From positions 27,431,884 to 27,495,883 of the forward strand of contig CM052356.1 in assembly GCA_028551475.1 (NCBI GenBank): a stretch of 64,000 nucleotides of DNA, read 5' to 3'. The position numbers were made by a program, and so were the translations under genes. Positions 25,828 to 38,150 of the stretch are shown here, piece after piece. The stretch is from Casuarina equisetifolia. Lineage: Eukaryota > Streptophyta > Magnoliopsida > Fagales > Casuarinaceae. The notes under the pieces are model-generated. The model ran no database searches, had not been told where the DNA came from, and was given only the letters and a program-made list of their open reading frames with translations. Every line of letters starts with the position of its first letter. The stretch's first letter is position 1.

Positions 25828-28800
25828 CTAAACCCATTTTACAACATGTTTATTAAACACTATAAGAATAAGTCCTTTAGTGAGTGGGTCAGCTAACATA
25901 GCATCTGTGCTAATAAGCTCTACTGTGATGTCACCATTCTTAATTTGCTCCTTAATAGTCAGATACTTGATTTCAATGTGCTTGTCCCTTTTAATACTTT
26001 TATTGTTATTAATAAGCAACACTGCTGGACTATTGTCACAGTACAACGAAATCGGCCTATTAATGAAATTAAGTGAGATCATCTGTCTTATGAGGTTCTT
26101 CATCTAGATAGCTTGTATGGAAGTTCCATAACAAGCTATAAACTCTGCATGCATAGTGGAAGACGTGATCATAGTCTGTTTAGAACTTCTCCATGAAACT
26201 ACACCACCAGCCATCATGAAGACATAACTAAATGTAGACTTTAAATCATCATAACAACCTGCATAATATGAATCTGAATAACCCACTAACTGTAAGTTGT
26301 CTACATGTTTGTATGTGAGCATATAATCTCTTGTCCTTTTCAAGTATCTCATAACCTTCTTAGTAGCAACCCAATGATCATGACCTGGGTTAGATTGAAA
26401 TTTGCCAAGAAGTCTTGTAGCAAAGGCAATATCATGTTTTGTACAAACTTAAGCATACATAAAACTGCCAACTGTTGAAGCATACAATACATTTTTCATC
26501 AATTTTTTTCTTAAAATCATTCTTAGGACATTGCATCAAGTGTAACTTTTCACCCTTTATAATAGGAACAGTACCAAGTTTGCAATCTTGCATATTAAAT
26601 CTGGCTAACACATGATCAATATACATCCTTTGAGAAAGACCCAAAATACAGTGTGAACAATCTCTAAAGATCTCAATGCCAAGGACAAAAGATGCTTCAC
26701 CAAGGTCTTTCATATCAAACTCTAAAGACAAAAGTCTTTTAGTTTCTTGAAGTAACGTCATATCATTGCATGCAAGTAAGATATCATCCACATAAAGGAT
26801 TAAGAAAATCGATGTATTACCACTGACCTTAGTATATATACAATGATCAACAAGGTTTTCAACAAAACCACAAGATGCAATATAAGTATCAAACTTCAAA
26901 TACCACTGTCTAGAAGTTTATTTAAGACCATAAATTGACTTCTTAAGTCTACAAACAAGTTCATCAGAATTACCTTTTGCAAAACCCTCTGGTTAAAGCA
27001 TATAGACTTCTTCATCAAGATCCCCATTCAGAAAAGCTGTCTTGACATCCATTTGAAGCAACTTTATATCAAAATGTGTTACTAAAGTCATAATCACCCT
27101 AAAAGAATCCTTAGATGAAACTGGTGAGAATGTCTCATTATAATCAATTACATATCTTTGAGTGAATCCTTTGGCGACTAATCTGGCCTTAAACCTTTCT
27201 ATCTTTCTTTTGAAATTTTTCTTAGTCTTGAACACCCACTTACAACCAATGGGCTTGCACTTCTTAAGCAACTCTACTAGATCCTAAACATGATTGTGTT
27301 TCATAGACTGTATCTCATCTTATATGACATCTTTCCAAAAATTAAACTGAAGGCTAGAAACAGCTTGAGTATAAGTCATTGGATCCTTAATAACACCAAT
27401 GTCATAGTCATGCTCTCCAAGATAAACCAGATAATCATGATGAACAACAAATCTTTTCTCCTTATTTGATCTCCTAAGTGGAGGAATCTCAGTATCTTGA
27501 TTCTGAACAAATAGAACTTTTACAGAAGCTGCACCAACAGCAAGTTCATGCACAACTGCATTTAACTGAATAGATAGAAAAAATTGTATACTTATATCAA
27601 CATCACTACTATTCTCTATAACTTGAGAACTAGTACCACTTTTTGCAACATCAAGTTTTAGAAACTTAGCTATTAATGAATCAACAATTCTAGCACCTCT
27701 AGTAGGGTTATAAAAACGATATCCTTTAGAATTATCTGGATAAAATACAAAATAACATCTGACAGTTCTTGAATCCAACTTGCCTAAGGTTGGATTATAC
27801 CATCAGACCTTTATAGAGCAGCTCCAAACCTTTAGATGATTCAGACTAGTTTTGCATCCCTTAAACAATTCAAAAGGAGTTAATGACACAACTTTAGAAG
27901 GAACACGGTTGAAAACATACATAGCAATCTTCAAAGCTTCTTCCCATATAAAAAGAGGTAGATTAGTTTTACTCATCATACATCGAACCATCTTCATGAG
28001 GGAACGATTTTGCCTTTCAGCTACACCATTCTGTTCGGGGCTTCCAGGCATAGTAAACTGTCCAACTATCCCAGAATTTTGTAAGTATTGAGCAAATGGA
28101 CCTATAATTTGGCCTACATCACCATGTCTGCTATAATATTCTCTACCCCGATCAAATCTAACAATCTTTACGCTTTTCCCTGACTGCTTTTCAACCTCAG
28201 TTTTGAACACTTTGAATTTCTCGAATGATTCAGATTTTTCCTTAATCAGATAAACATACCCAAAATGAGAGAAATTATCAATAAATTTATAATGAAATAA
28301 ACATTATTACACAAAGTTACTCGATAAGGACCACCGATATAAGTGTGAATCACTTTTAATAACTTGGAATTATGAGCTGTATGTTTCTACTTTTATCTTG
28401 GTTAGCTTACTTCTACAACAGTCTACACAAATCTCCAAATCATCATTAAGGGCAGGTAAAATATTGGTTTTGATCAACCTATCCACTCTATCTCTAGATA
28501 TATGGCCAAGTCTCTTGTGCCACAAAGTGTAAGACAAGTTCTTAACAAAAAGCCTTTTGGAAACACTTTTATCAACAGTAGAAGCAATATAAATCTCATA
28601 TGAAAATAAAATCAATTTGTACAAGCCATTTGATAGAACACAATTTTTAATCAAATTTGTATTATAAAATATTATCACAACTGTGTTCTTAAATTTAAAC
28701 ACCTATCTACAATTGTCAAGTACAGAAAGTGAAACCAAATTCCGCCTAAACGATGGTACATAAAAAGTTCTACTCAAAATAATCCTAAAACCACTATCCA

Positions 28801-29000
28801 AAATAAGGATGACATCTCTAATAAACTCCACTTCTACTTTCTGATTGTTTTCAACATAAAGGTACTTCTCATCAAGGTTTGGCTTCCTTCTGTTTATGAA
28901 CCCCTGAATAGTAAAAGGAACATGATTAGTTGCTTCATAATCTAGCCAACAAGAGCTAGATGATACCTCAGATAAATTATATTGACAAACATTAATCATA
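25828..29000 (-). pseudogene. Degenerate copia pol (protease, integrase, RT, RNase H)
   Basis: Pieces of pol follow each other with stops and frame changes between them. The protease site is near 28920-28970, where the family DSGAT core reads DYEAT. The GAG-pre-integrase part is at 28370-28702. The integrase core lies at 27803-28210 with a recognisable SPEQNGVAERQNRSLMKMVR. Reverse transcriptase spans 26432-27271 with KPIGCKWVFKTK and LYVDDILLA. RNase H lies at 25828-26352. The sequence resembles the TNT1-94 type of plant copia polyprotein. The altered protease site and many stops show that this copy is dead. Confidence 0.92.
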
Positions 29001-29029
29001 GAATTTATACCTTTACCCTGATGCTTAGT

Positions 29030-29782
29030 TAACCATTTCTTAAATCTACGATAGTCTTTCCTCATATGTCCCATCTTCTTGTAGAATAAACACTGAATAT
29101 TTTTCATGTTCATTGCCAATTTGTTGCTAGAAGACCCTAGTTCCTTATTACTAGGCTGAGGAACTTTTGGCTCCCTCTGAGGCTAATTTAAAAGCCTCTT
29201 TCCTTTACCAAAACTAGAAGCATGAGAAAACAAAGATGAATGAGACTTTTCAGTCTTTAACTTATTATCTTTAGTTATGAGCTTCTCTGTCAGGTCATCA
29301 ACAGTCCAATCCTGCAAACTGTTATTATAGGATGTCTTGATAATGGTATAATCATTAGGAAAGCTAATTAAAGCTTGATGCATAATACTCTGCTATGAAA
29401 ATATCATACCTAAAGCCTTAAGCCTCATTTGACATTGTACGATCCTCATAATATAATCTATGATATTCTTAGTTCTATTATACCTCATACAAAAAAGAGC
29501 TTGCATTAGTAAACTTATCCCAGCATGAGAAGACACTCTATTGTACTGTGAAACTACCTCAAAAAACTCTTTAGCTGTGCATTCCTCAGGAAAATCACAC
29601 TTAAGATGTTCCTGGATGGTCTTCCTCATTGTCAGAAGACAAAACCTGTTACATCTTTCCCATTTAGCACAATGAAGCTTCTGTTCCTCAGTATTTTCTA
29701 AAGTCAAATCAACAGGCTTATCCATTTTGATAGCACTTTCAATCTCTGCTGCTTCCACAGCAAATAATACATCTTCTTCCAT
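29030..29782 (-). pseudogene. Degenerate copia gag
   Basis: The gag remnant is split by stops into 29393-29782, 29183-29383 and the zinc-knuckle region around 29060-29100. The knuckle keeps its first Cys and its His (CLFYKKMGHMRKDY), but the other two cysteines have become tyrosines, which would destroy zinc binding. Both changes fit G-to-A transitions on the coding strand. Confidence 0.85.
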
Positions 29783-31136
29783 TTCTTGTAATTTACACCA
29801 GTAAAAACCTCAACAGTGACTTAAGCATTATTTATAGAAAAGGTGACTGATAAAAATGATGCAAAAAATTAGTATATTGTGAGTAAACCAAATGAGAGCT
29901 TACATAATCATTCAAACACATGTGGGCCAAATAAATGACACATAGTTGTAACACTCTCAACATAGTAGTAGTTATGAGCCAATACCACACCCTTATAGTC
30001 CAACACATGTGGGTGTATAGACTACTTAGATCAGCAAAACTCACACATACAAACTATGTTACTCTTCAAATTTTAATACATAGTTACCTCGTGTGGGAGT
30101 ATAACCATATACTAGAATCGAAGAGATCCAACTTCAGCACAAAATTGAAATCTCATAATTCAATTAAGTTGTGCCATTATAGTAGTCATAACCTAACTAA
30201 ATCACAAGACCCACTTGTACTGTGGACTTAAATCAAAAATATTACTCACTTAAGAAAATATGTAATTCAAATCTTAAATTGATAAGGGGCATTTGTCGTT
30301 GAATTACATATAACAATCAAATGTTGCATAAAAAACATACTATTTATTCAAAATATGTGCATAATATAAATAGCATGCATATCAATATGGTATAACTTAT
30401 GCTAAAACAAAATGCATATAACAAAATTACCCTACACATGTGTGAAACAAAAATTGCATATCACACATAAAAATTTATTGCATAAAAATAATAAAATAGT
30501 ACAAATATTCAAGCAAATTGACAAAATTGCAATCTACAATAAACAACATGCAACACAGATCACACCACAACAATCTTCTTCAAAAAAGAAAAATTTCGAC
30601 AAAAATTAGAGTCCAAATAGAGCCTGCACGCGCTTACACGCGCTGGTCAAAGATGTTGCCAATCTGAGTCAACCAAACCAGACCGGTTTCAGCCGTTTCA
30701 GCATGTATTGGCCGTATCAGCCGTATCAGCCGATATTTGGCCAATATGGCTAGTTTGACCACAGTCCGACCGGTTCTCTAGCAGAACTTGGTACCTATGA
30801 AGTCACCGTTTTCCGACGAACCTTCGACGGCCAAGATTTTTTTGATTCGGTGCCGTCTCATTGGAAAACCCAATTGGGTCTTCTCGGGTCGAATCTGACC
30901 TGGTCGGAATTGCCATCGACGGCGAACAAAAGGTACGTCGTCGGACTCAGAGTCCGAAGATTACAGATTTGGTGTCAAATTTGAAAAATAGCCATCGGAT
31001 TGGTCTAAATCGGAACTCGAAATTTTGATCTAAATAAGTTTCAAAAATTTGATTTTTTTTAAAATCTAAAAGCAAATAATGTAATTTCAAAACTTGTTTT
31101 TGAACCCATTTTTCAACCTAAATTGATGTTTGAAAT

Positions 31137-31149
31137 GGTTCCGATACCA
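31137..31149 (-). other. Primer-binding site of the old copia element
   Basis: Two bases inside the 5' LTR the minus strand reads TGGTATCGGAACC. This resembles the complement of the 3' end of initiator tRNA-Met (TGGTATCAGAGC), the usual primer of plant copia elements, with a few later substitutions. Confidence 0.8.
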
Positions 31150-31151
31150 AT

Positions 31152-31787
31152 TGTAAGAATATATTTGTTTCAAACGAGACTTAAACCAAAATTTAACATC
31201 AGTTATAGGTTGAGAATGAGTTAAAAATAGAAAAACAAAAACAAAAATAGCGTACTTGAAAGTGGCTGCATTTTTAGTAGGATCTTGGCTAAGATCTTAC
31301 CCCCTATTGCTTAAGCGTGTTAGCCGATGAGAAGTCAAAACTTTACAATGGAATTAGAAAATCAAAATTGCTTAATGGTGGAGAGAAAATAGCGAAAGAG
31401 CGTTTATCTTAATGAACGGATATAAGAGAGTTTTTAATAAGAGTAATTTCGTTTCGTTAAATAAACAAAATAACTAATCATTGTGAAATGATTGTTATGT
31501 CTTTACCATAAGCTTGATTCCATATACAAATCGTAATGCACATATTATAAGCTAGAGGGAGGATTTAGCCAATATAACATAAAACGTGCTAACCAAATAG
31601 TCCTGACACATCACAGTGCTATAAGGTGCACTAAGGCTCACACTAACTAGTATCATACTCACAATTAATGTTAAAATCTGTCTAATTAACTGGATCAATA
31701 TTTATTACATTAATATACCTTCATAAGAAAATTGTTTATGCTCATTAATAAATCCCACATTACATAAGCTTATAAAATAAGCTAACA
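31152..31787 (-). repeat. 5' LTR of the old copia element
   Basis: This 636-bp LTR reads TGTTAG to CTTACA on the minus strand, so it keeps the TG...CA ends. It is followed on the right by the TATAT target duplication. Confidence 0.95.
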
Positions 31788-34190
31788 TATATATCAAAAA
31801 AAGAATGTCATTGCCTTTAAATGGGAGCTTTAAGAAATATAAATGAAGAAGGGAAAATCTCTTTGGCATGAACTAGATTGAATTATTATTTTAAGAACTT
31901 AGGTATACACACTTAAAAAGTTAGCACGTGAACATGGACTAATATTTGAATATCACATCAATAGATGATTGCACCAGGATAATTAATTTTCTTATGATTG
32001 CGATTACAGGATAAAGCACATTCTTAAGAGTCATAAAAATGAGTGATGCAAAAGTCACACTTGAAATGCCTAAAACCGTAAAAAAGCATCGGTAGAAGCA
32101 AAGACAATGATTTCATTATTTTAAAAATAAAAAATAATTTTGGTTGATAATTGTTTAATTAGTTAGTATAGAAATTATAATTGTGAAATTTGGGGTTTGA
32201 CATTCTCCGTAGGTATGAAATGAACGTGTGAGTTGTAATATTAAAAAGCAAAAAAAATAATAATTTTTGGTTGAAGTTGGAACCCATCTAAAATAATGGG
32301 AATAAGAAAGTAACGGATACACACAATATTATAAAAAACAATTTTTTTTTAATTCTTTCACGGTGATATATTTCTTTCGAAAAAGGAAAAAAAAAAAAAA
32401 ACAATATTAGCACCAACGTCTCGGCTTGGCGGTAAGCGTTTTTGATTTTTGATTTAATTTGAAAACGGGTTTCGGGATGGAGCGAGGCTTACGGGGGCAA
32501 AAGAGCCAAGACCAAAGCTAGCTGGGCCTGGGGCTTAACAAAACCAGGCTAACTCAGGAGACAAAGCTGGCTCGGTGTCGTTTACACACATCCGAGCCCG
32601 ACGCAGGAACCCACCAGCCGAGCCATCTCCGCCTCACTCGGGCGGGCACGTGGCTCTCTCTCTCTCTGTCTCTCTCACTAAAACGATGGCGTCAAGCTAA
32701 AAGAAAGGGGCGAAGCGTGGTTCAGTTTGAGTTGAGCCGTCTGGGGAAACGAAACAAACAGATCTGCGTATGTATGTCTGTATGCGAAGGAGTCGCGGCT
32801 GAGAGGCTCTGCGCAGTCAAAGCTGATCTGTTCACTTTATCCTTCTTTCTCTCTCTCTGTCTCTCTCGGCTCAGATCCATCCGGCTCTGATCTAGCCCCG
32901 CCGATTCTTCTTTTCTAGCTTCGATCTCCCTCCATTTCTCCTCTCACTCTTTCAGAGCTCTTCGGCATGCCTGGCCTTCCACCGGAGAAGCTGTGCATAT
33001 ACCTCGATTCCGAGCATCATGGTGAGTGATCCGTGTTATCTTGCTAACCTCGTCCTTCAAGAAATTAAACGACTTCTCTTTTGGCTTTCTTCTGTCTTCA
33101 ATTTCAGGTTGTGTTTCTTAGCACTGAGAAATTGAATCAGGGGGGATTCTGTTGGTTGTGTTTCCAATGAATTTTGGGGTAAGAAACTAAAACTATATAA
33201 CAGCAACTGAAAATGCTTAAGCTTTTTTAGATAGCGGTGATCGCATGGTTTATTTCAGCATCCCTTACTTCCTACTACACTGATTGCCGAGCTGAATAGC
33301 TCCTACTTTTACTGGTTTTTCTTCTTCTTTTCTTGATCACACCGACTTTTACTAGTTCTTCCAACGATGGTAAAGAGAATAGAGATTATTAAATGTGAAA
33401 TTCGAGTCTGGTAAAGGATTGGAGTTACTTTATTTTTTATTTTTTCCCTTGGGGTGATCAATCTTTATATAAATTTTCTCTTCAGAGTAATAATTGAACG
33501 GTGCTGCTGTTCTCGACGGAAATTCTCTCATCGAGGGGAAAATACAAAATTGAGTGCTTAATACGATTACTTCGACCTGAACCCATAGGATTCAGACTTT
33601 TAGGTTGTAGCGGCATGAGGATATGCATCACCGTCTCACTCAAGAATTTCCGAGACTTTCAATTCCTTAACAATGGTGAAAGTCTGATGTTTGTTTCACG
33701 ACGCGCTTGAGTGACTGGTTTCTGTTTTTGGTCCCATAAGGGGTTATTTGCATGGTTTTAACGTGTTGCATATGTATGGGTAGGTTGCATAAGCAGAGGC
33801 CTTGGGTTTGATCCTCGCATGCAGATGGCTACTTTGTCTTCTCTTTATTGATGTCACTGGGCTTGTTTCTTATTTATTTTGTGACTAAACCAACTGTATT
33901 CCGTTTTCCAGGAGGTCTTATTCAATTTGATTTTGGCTTATTGCACTTACTTTTGAGGGGGATCATAATTAGTTCATTACTCTAATCCTGTTATCAACAT
34001 GACCTGTTTTGATTGAATAATGTCATTCGTTATTGGAATGAACCTTTTGTTTTACTGTTTAATTCCTTAACGAATAGCAATGTATTTATGTTCCCTTTAG
34101 TTGCGTGTTACGGATTTGTGTCTAATGATTATTTACAATTTCTGTTTTGATATGATAATGGTCTTCTCATAATTTATGTTGGATTCTCAG
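31788..34190. other. Promoter, 5' UTR and leader intron of the hAT-derived gene
   Basis: AT-rich sequence runs to about 32400. The promoter and first exon of the hAT-derived gene then follow (about 32450-33021), with CT repeats at 32658-32680 and 32848-32870. A good donor lies at 33022 (ATG|GTGAGTG). The rest (33022-34190) is an intron in or near the 5' UTR. At about 33770-33845 the sequence TTGGGTTTGATCCTC resembles a tRNA B-box and may be an old SINE fragment. Confidence 0.55.
32658..32870 (+). repeat. CT-rich repeats in the promoter/5' UTR
   Basis: Two (CT)n tracts (about 32658-32680 and 32848-32870) flank GC-rich sequence just upstream of the predicted first exon. Pyrimidine-rich tracts near the start site are common in plant core promoters. 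Confidence 0.7.
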
Positions 34191-34223
34191 ACAGGAACCA
34201 TTAGTGGGAAGGCAGTAAACCAA

Positions 34224-37200
34224 ATGGACTGGACTGGAAGCAACACATTTAAATCTTTCAAAGGTACCAATGATGCCTACGATTTCATTAGTCATGAAAA
34301 ACCAGTGGCCTTCTTATGCTAAGATGTTCTGATTAAGGACTTTTGTTTTTGGTACTGCCATTTTGCATTTACAATTAAATTGAGATTCTGTCCTCCCACC
34401 ATTGTTGTACTGCATCCTGTTTATTTGTGATGCATGCTATAGAGAAGCTCAGTTTCATGTATAACAATGTTGCATAATGTTGGAAAATAGTGGAAGCTAA
34501 TCAAACATATTGGGAACATATTCTAGATCTAAGTGTTTAACCAAGTTTGTGAACATCTTGACATGCATGCGGGTCAATTTGTTAGTTGGATGTCTCTTTT
34601 GATGGTCTACTGATCTTCACTCCTGTAGTTAGAAGAAGAAATACATGTATACAGATAGTAACTGTTGGCTGCTAATATCTCTCATGATGTCTAGCAGCAA
34701 TTTGGATTTTTATTTATTGATAATGTGGATATTGGGCTTTCTAATGGTGGACTTTTAACCATGAATAACCAATGAATCTATGGTTCTTTCTGTTTGTTGC
34801 TTCTTGATTTAGATATGGAACCCAAATCCATGATGGATATGGCACTGATTCCAAACATTGATCCAATAGATATTGGATTGGGTTCTTCAGAAAAGGCAAA
34901 TGCTATTTCTTCGGTGAAACCAAGAAAGAAGACAATGACATCAGTTTATCTCAAGTTTTTCGAAACAGCTCCTGATGGGAAAAGTCGAAGGTGCAAATTT
35001 TGCGGACAGAGCTATTCTATTGCTACTGCCACTGGTAAAAAAATTTCTGTACCTCATTGCTTATTGATGTAATCTTTTGTTGTTGTTATGTTGTCCGCAA
35101 TGATAATTTCGTTGTGTTTATAATCTGTCCTTCTTATCCATCAAGATTGATGTATTGTTTCAGTGAACAAAATCTAAAATTGGAGCCGCCCCTGATATAT
35201 GTTGGTCAATCTCAACTTGTGATGTGATATTGCAGCAGAGATGGGTCTATGATAACTATATTTGTAACTTCTTTCGTTTATTTTTTCATGTTTTAAGCCA
35301 ATGACTTCTACATGTCACAAACTTACAAGGAAACCTTGAATGTATGAACAGTTGTCAAAAATTACAATGACTTACTATGTCCTCCCTAACGGCAATCTCG
35401 TGGATTTCCTAGATATGTCTCTCTGCCTGACCCTGTTATTAATAATCAAGCATATGTGTTTACCTCATTTATATTCCTTATTGGTGAAGGTAATTTGGGA
35501 AGGCACCTGAGTAATCGGCATCCAGGATATGATAAGTCGGGGGATGCTGTCACTACTTCAGCATCACAGCCCATTACTGTAATCAAGAAATCTCAACCAC
35601 AAGGAAAAGCTCCCCAGGTGGATTATGATCATCTAAATTGGCTGCTCATTAAGTGGCTCATTGTAGCTTCTCTTCCTCCTTCGACATTGGAAGAAAATTG
35701 GTTGGCAAACTCTTATAAGTTTCTGAACCCATCGATACAGCTCTGGCCAGGTGAGAAGTATAAGGCAGTATTTCGTGAAGTTTTTAGAAGCATGCAAGAA
35801 GATGTAAGAGCATCTTTGGAACAGGTGTCTTCAAAGGTCTCCATTACACTTGACTTCTGGACTTCCTATGAGCAAATTTTTTATATGAGCGTGACATGCC
35901 AGTGGATTGATGAGAACTGGTCCTTCCAAAAGGTTCTTCTTGACATCAGTCACATTCCTCACCCTTGTGGGGAAACTGAGATATATCACTCCCTGGCGAA
36001 GGTTCTTAAGATGTACAATATTGAGAATAGAGTCCTTTCCTGCACCCATGATAACAGTCAAACTGTCATGCATGCCTGCCATACTTTGAAAGAGGACTTG
36101 GATGGCCAGAAAGGAGGACCGTTCTGTTATATCCCTTGTGCTGCTCGGACATTGAGCTTGATCATAGAAGATGGATTAAGAACCACAAAACCAGTAATCT
36201 CTAAGATCCGGGAGTTTGTACTAGAGTTAAATTCATCCTTAGAGATGTCAGAAGATTTTATTCAATTAGCTACAGCATATCAAGAAGGTAGCTGGAAATT
36301 TCCACTTGATGCTTCAGCGAGGTGGAGTGGCAATTACCAGATGCTAGATATTGCGCGCAAGGTACTTGCTTCTGTCATGGAAACGCCTACTAGTTTAGAT
36401 ATGAGAAATGCACTATTGAAAATGCTCTTTATTTGAGCCTTTGGCTAAATAGCTGTATTACCTGCATATGACATTATTCTTCTTGCCTGAAATGTTTATC
36501 TTGTTGTTGTATCCTTATCCAGATTCAAACTTTATTTTGATATTAAAATCAAAAGCACGACAACAAAACCATTTATGATTCTAATAACCAAAATTCGTTG
36601 AACTTGCTGCAAAAACCTATAACTTTCTGATTCTTGCACTTCTAGCACTTGTTTTCTTCCCGCCTTACAGAAAAAGTGAAGGACTTATTAAATGTTTAGA
36701 AGAATGCTTTGATAAATGGAATTTGCCAGCAGAACTTAATGAAACGAGAAGTTATAGGTAATTAAGGACTGGGTTGAGAAACGAGACTCTGCGAATAGGG
36801 CTTGGGCCTATAAAGTGGTTCTGTTTTCTAGAAAACAGCCAGTAGCTGCGGTATAAAATACTTTTGCTGCCTGTGATGAAATTCAGCGAAAAAAGGCAAT
36901 TTCCAAGTAGTGTATGATTAGGCACTCACTGTGTTTGAAATGTGGGGATGCATGCCAAGGAGTAGATTTGTCTTTGTCAACCTGTATATTTGTTTGATCC
37001 TTCCAATTTTACTAAGGTAAAAAAATTTCCTGATGTACTCTCCATCAAGAAAAGTATCCATTTGTTGTAGCTGATTGTGAGATAAAATGTAGACAGCATC
37101 ATATTGCTAATTTTCTTTGAATAGATGCTATTGATGAAGTAAAATAATTGCCAAATATAGCCTATTTGGCGTTGTCTTTGCGTGCTTGCATGAGTGTTGT

Positions 37201-38150
37201 GACTAATGATGTAGTAGGATTTGACATATGACACAGGCTAGTAAGTCTATGGATGCTGTTATCAGGAAGTATGAAGAGACACTTGGCACTAACAGATGCT
37301 GACCTCGACAGAGAAGAGTGCAGTCGGTATCGTGCATCAATATTTAGAACCATTCTACAAAAGCACAACCAATATATGCACGAACAAGGTGCTCACAGTT
37401 GGCTTGGTCCTATTCTTCATGGATCACATCTCTGAAAAAATTGCTGTCTGCAGAGAATCCCGACACAGCCCAGACTGGCTAAAGAGTGCTGCCGAAGACA
37501 TGGCCCTAAAGGCCAGAAATTACAACAGCCAAGTATGCAATATATTTACATACATGACAGCAATTCTTGATCCTCGAATCAAGGGAGAGCTGATTCCTGA
37601 GAGTCTTAGCTCAGGAAATTATCTTGAAGAAGCAAGAACCCATTTCGTGAGAAATTATTCTACCAGCCATTTTCCATCCATGACTAGTGGATACAGTGCT
37701 CCAGAGATTGAAGATGGAGGGAGTGTCTCTTTTGCTGAAGAAATTGCTCGAAAGAAACGAAGAGCAACCATGAGTACTGCCACTGATGAACTCACTCAGT
37801 ACCTGTCGGAGGCTCCAGCTCCAATACCAACAGATGTTCTGGAGTGGTGGAAGGTCAATAGCACACGGTACCCACGGCTCTCTCTCATGGCCAGAGATTT
37901 CTTGACAGTGCAGGCAACTTCCATAGCACCTGTAGAGTTGTTCTGTAGCAAAGGTGATGAGATTGATAAGCAAAGATTTTGCATGCCACATGATACTGCA
38001 CAGGCGCTGCTTTGTATCAGGTCATGGACCCATGGAGGAATCAAGCTAAAGTTCAAGTCTACTGAGATAGACTACGAGAGATTGATGGAATTGGCAGCTG
38101 CTGCTGCAGTCGATAACAGTAGTGCTGGTTCTGACAAGAAACAGAAATGA
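34224..38150 (+). CDS. Domesticated hAT transposase with BED zinc finger (RICESLEEPER/DAYSLEEPER-like)
   Basis: Coding exons: 34224-34263, 34813-35034, 35490-36361 and 37237-38150. The start MDWTGSNTFKSFKD joins in frame to MEPKSMMDMALIP. A BED finger spans exons 2-3: CKFCGQSYSIATATG, then GNLGRHLSNRHPGY. The transposase core includes VSITLDFWTSYEQIFYMSV and RWSGNYQMLDI. A C-terminal hAT dimerisation region follows (DVLEWWKVNSTRYPRLSLMARDFL). No terminal inverted repeats flank the gene and it has normal introns, so it is a host gene, not a mobile copy. Related plant genes act as DNA-binding regulators in development. With one extra base near 37295 the protein would be about 682 residues; as given, exon 4 goes out of frame 19 codons in (37237 frame versus 37296 frame). 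An alternative acceptor at 37294-37295 would restore the frame by skipping about 20 residues. Confidence 0.9.

Larger units (their letters stand above)
24530..31787 (-). mobile_element. Ty1/copia LTR retrotransposon, old and degenerate (complete ends)
   Basis: This 7258-bp element lies on the minus strand. Both LTRs are 636 bp (24530-25165 and 31152-31787) and the 5-bp target duplication TATAT flanks both ends (24525-24529 and 31788-31792). The copia order protease, integrase, reverse transcriptase, RNase H is visible in broken pieces. By eye I count about 77 differences between the LTRs (near 12%), roughly five sixths of them transitions, so the insertion is old. A long leader of about 1.4 kb (29783-31136) separates the primer-binding site from gag, and about 660 bp of non-coding sequence follow RNase H. 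The element cannot encode its own proteins. Confidence 0.97.

Noticed and set aside
34224-38150. Active hAT transposon
   Set aside because: No terminal inverted repeats or 8-bp target duplication are visible and the gene has ordinary introns, so it is a domesticated host gene.
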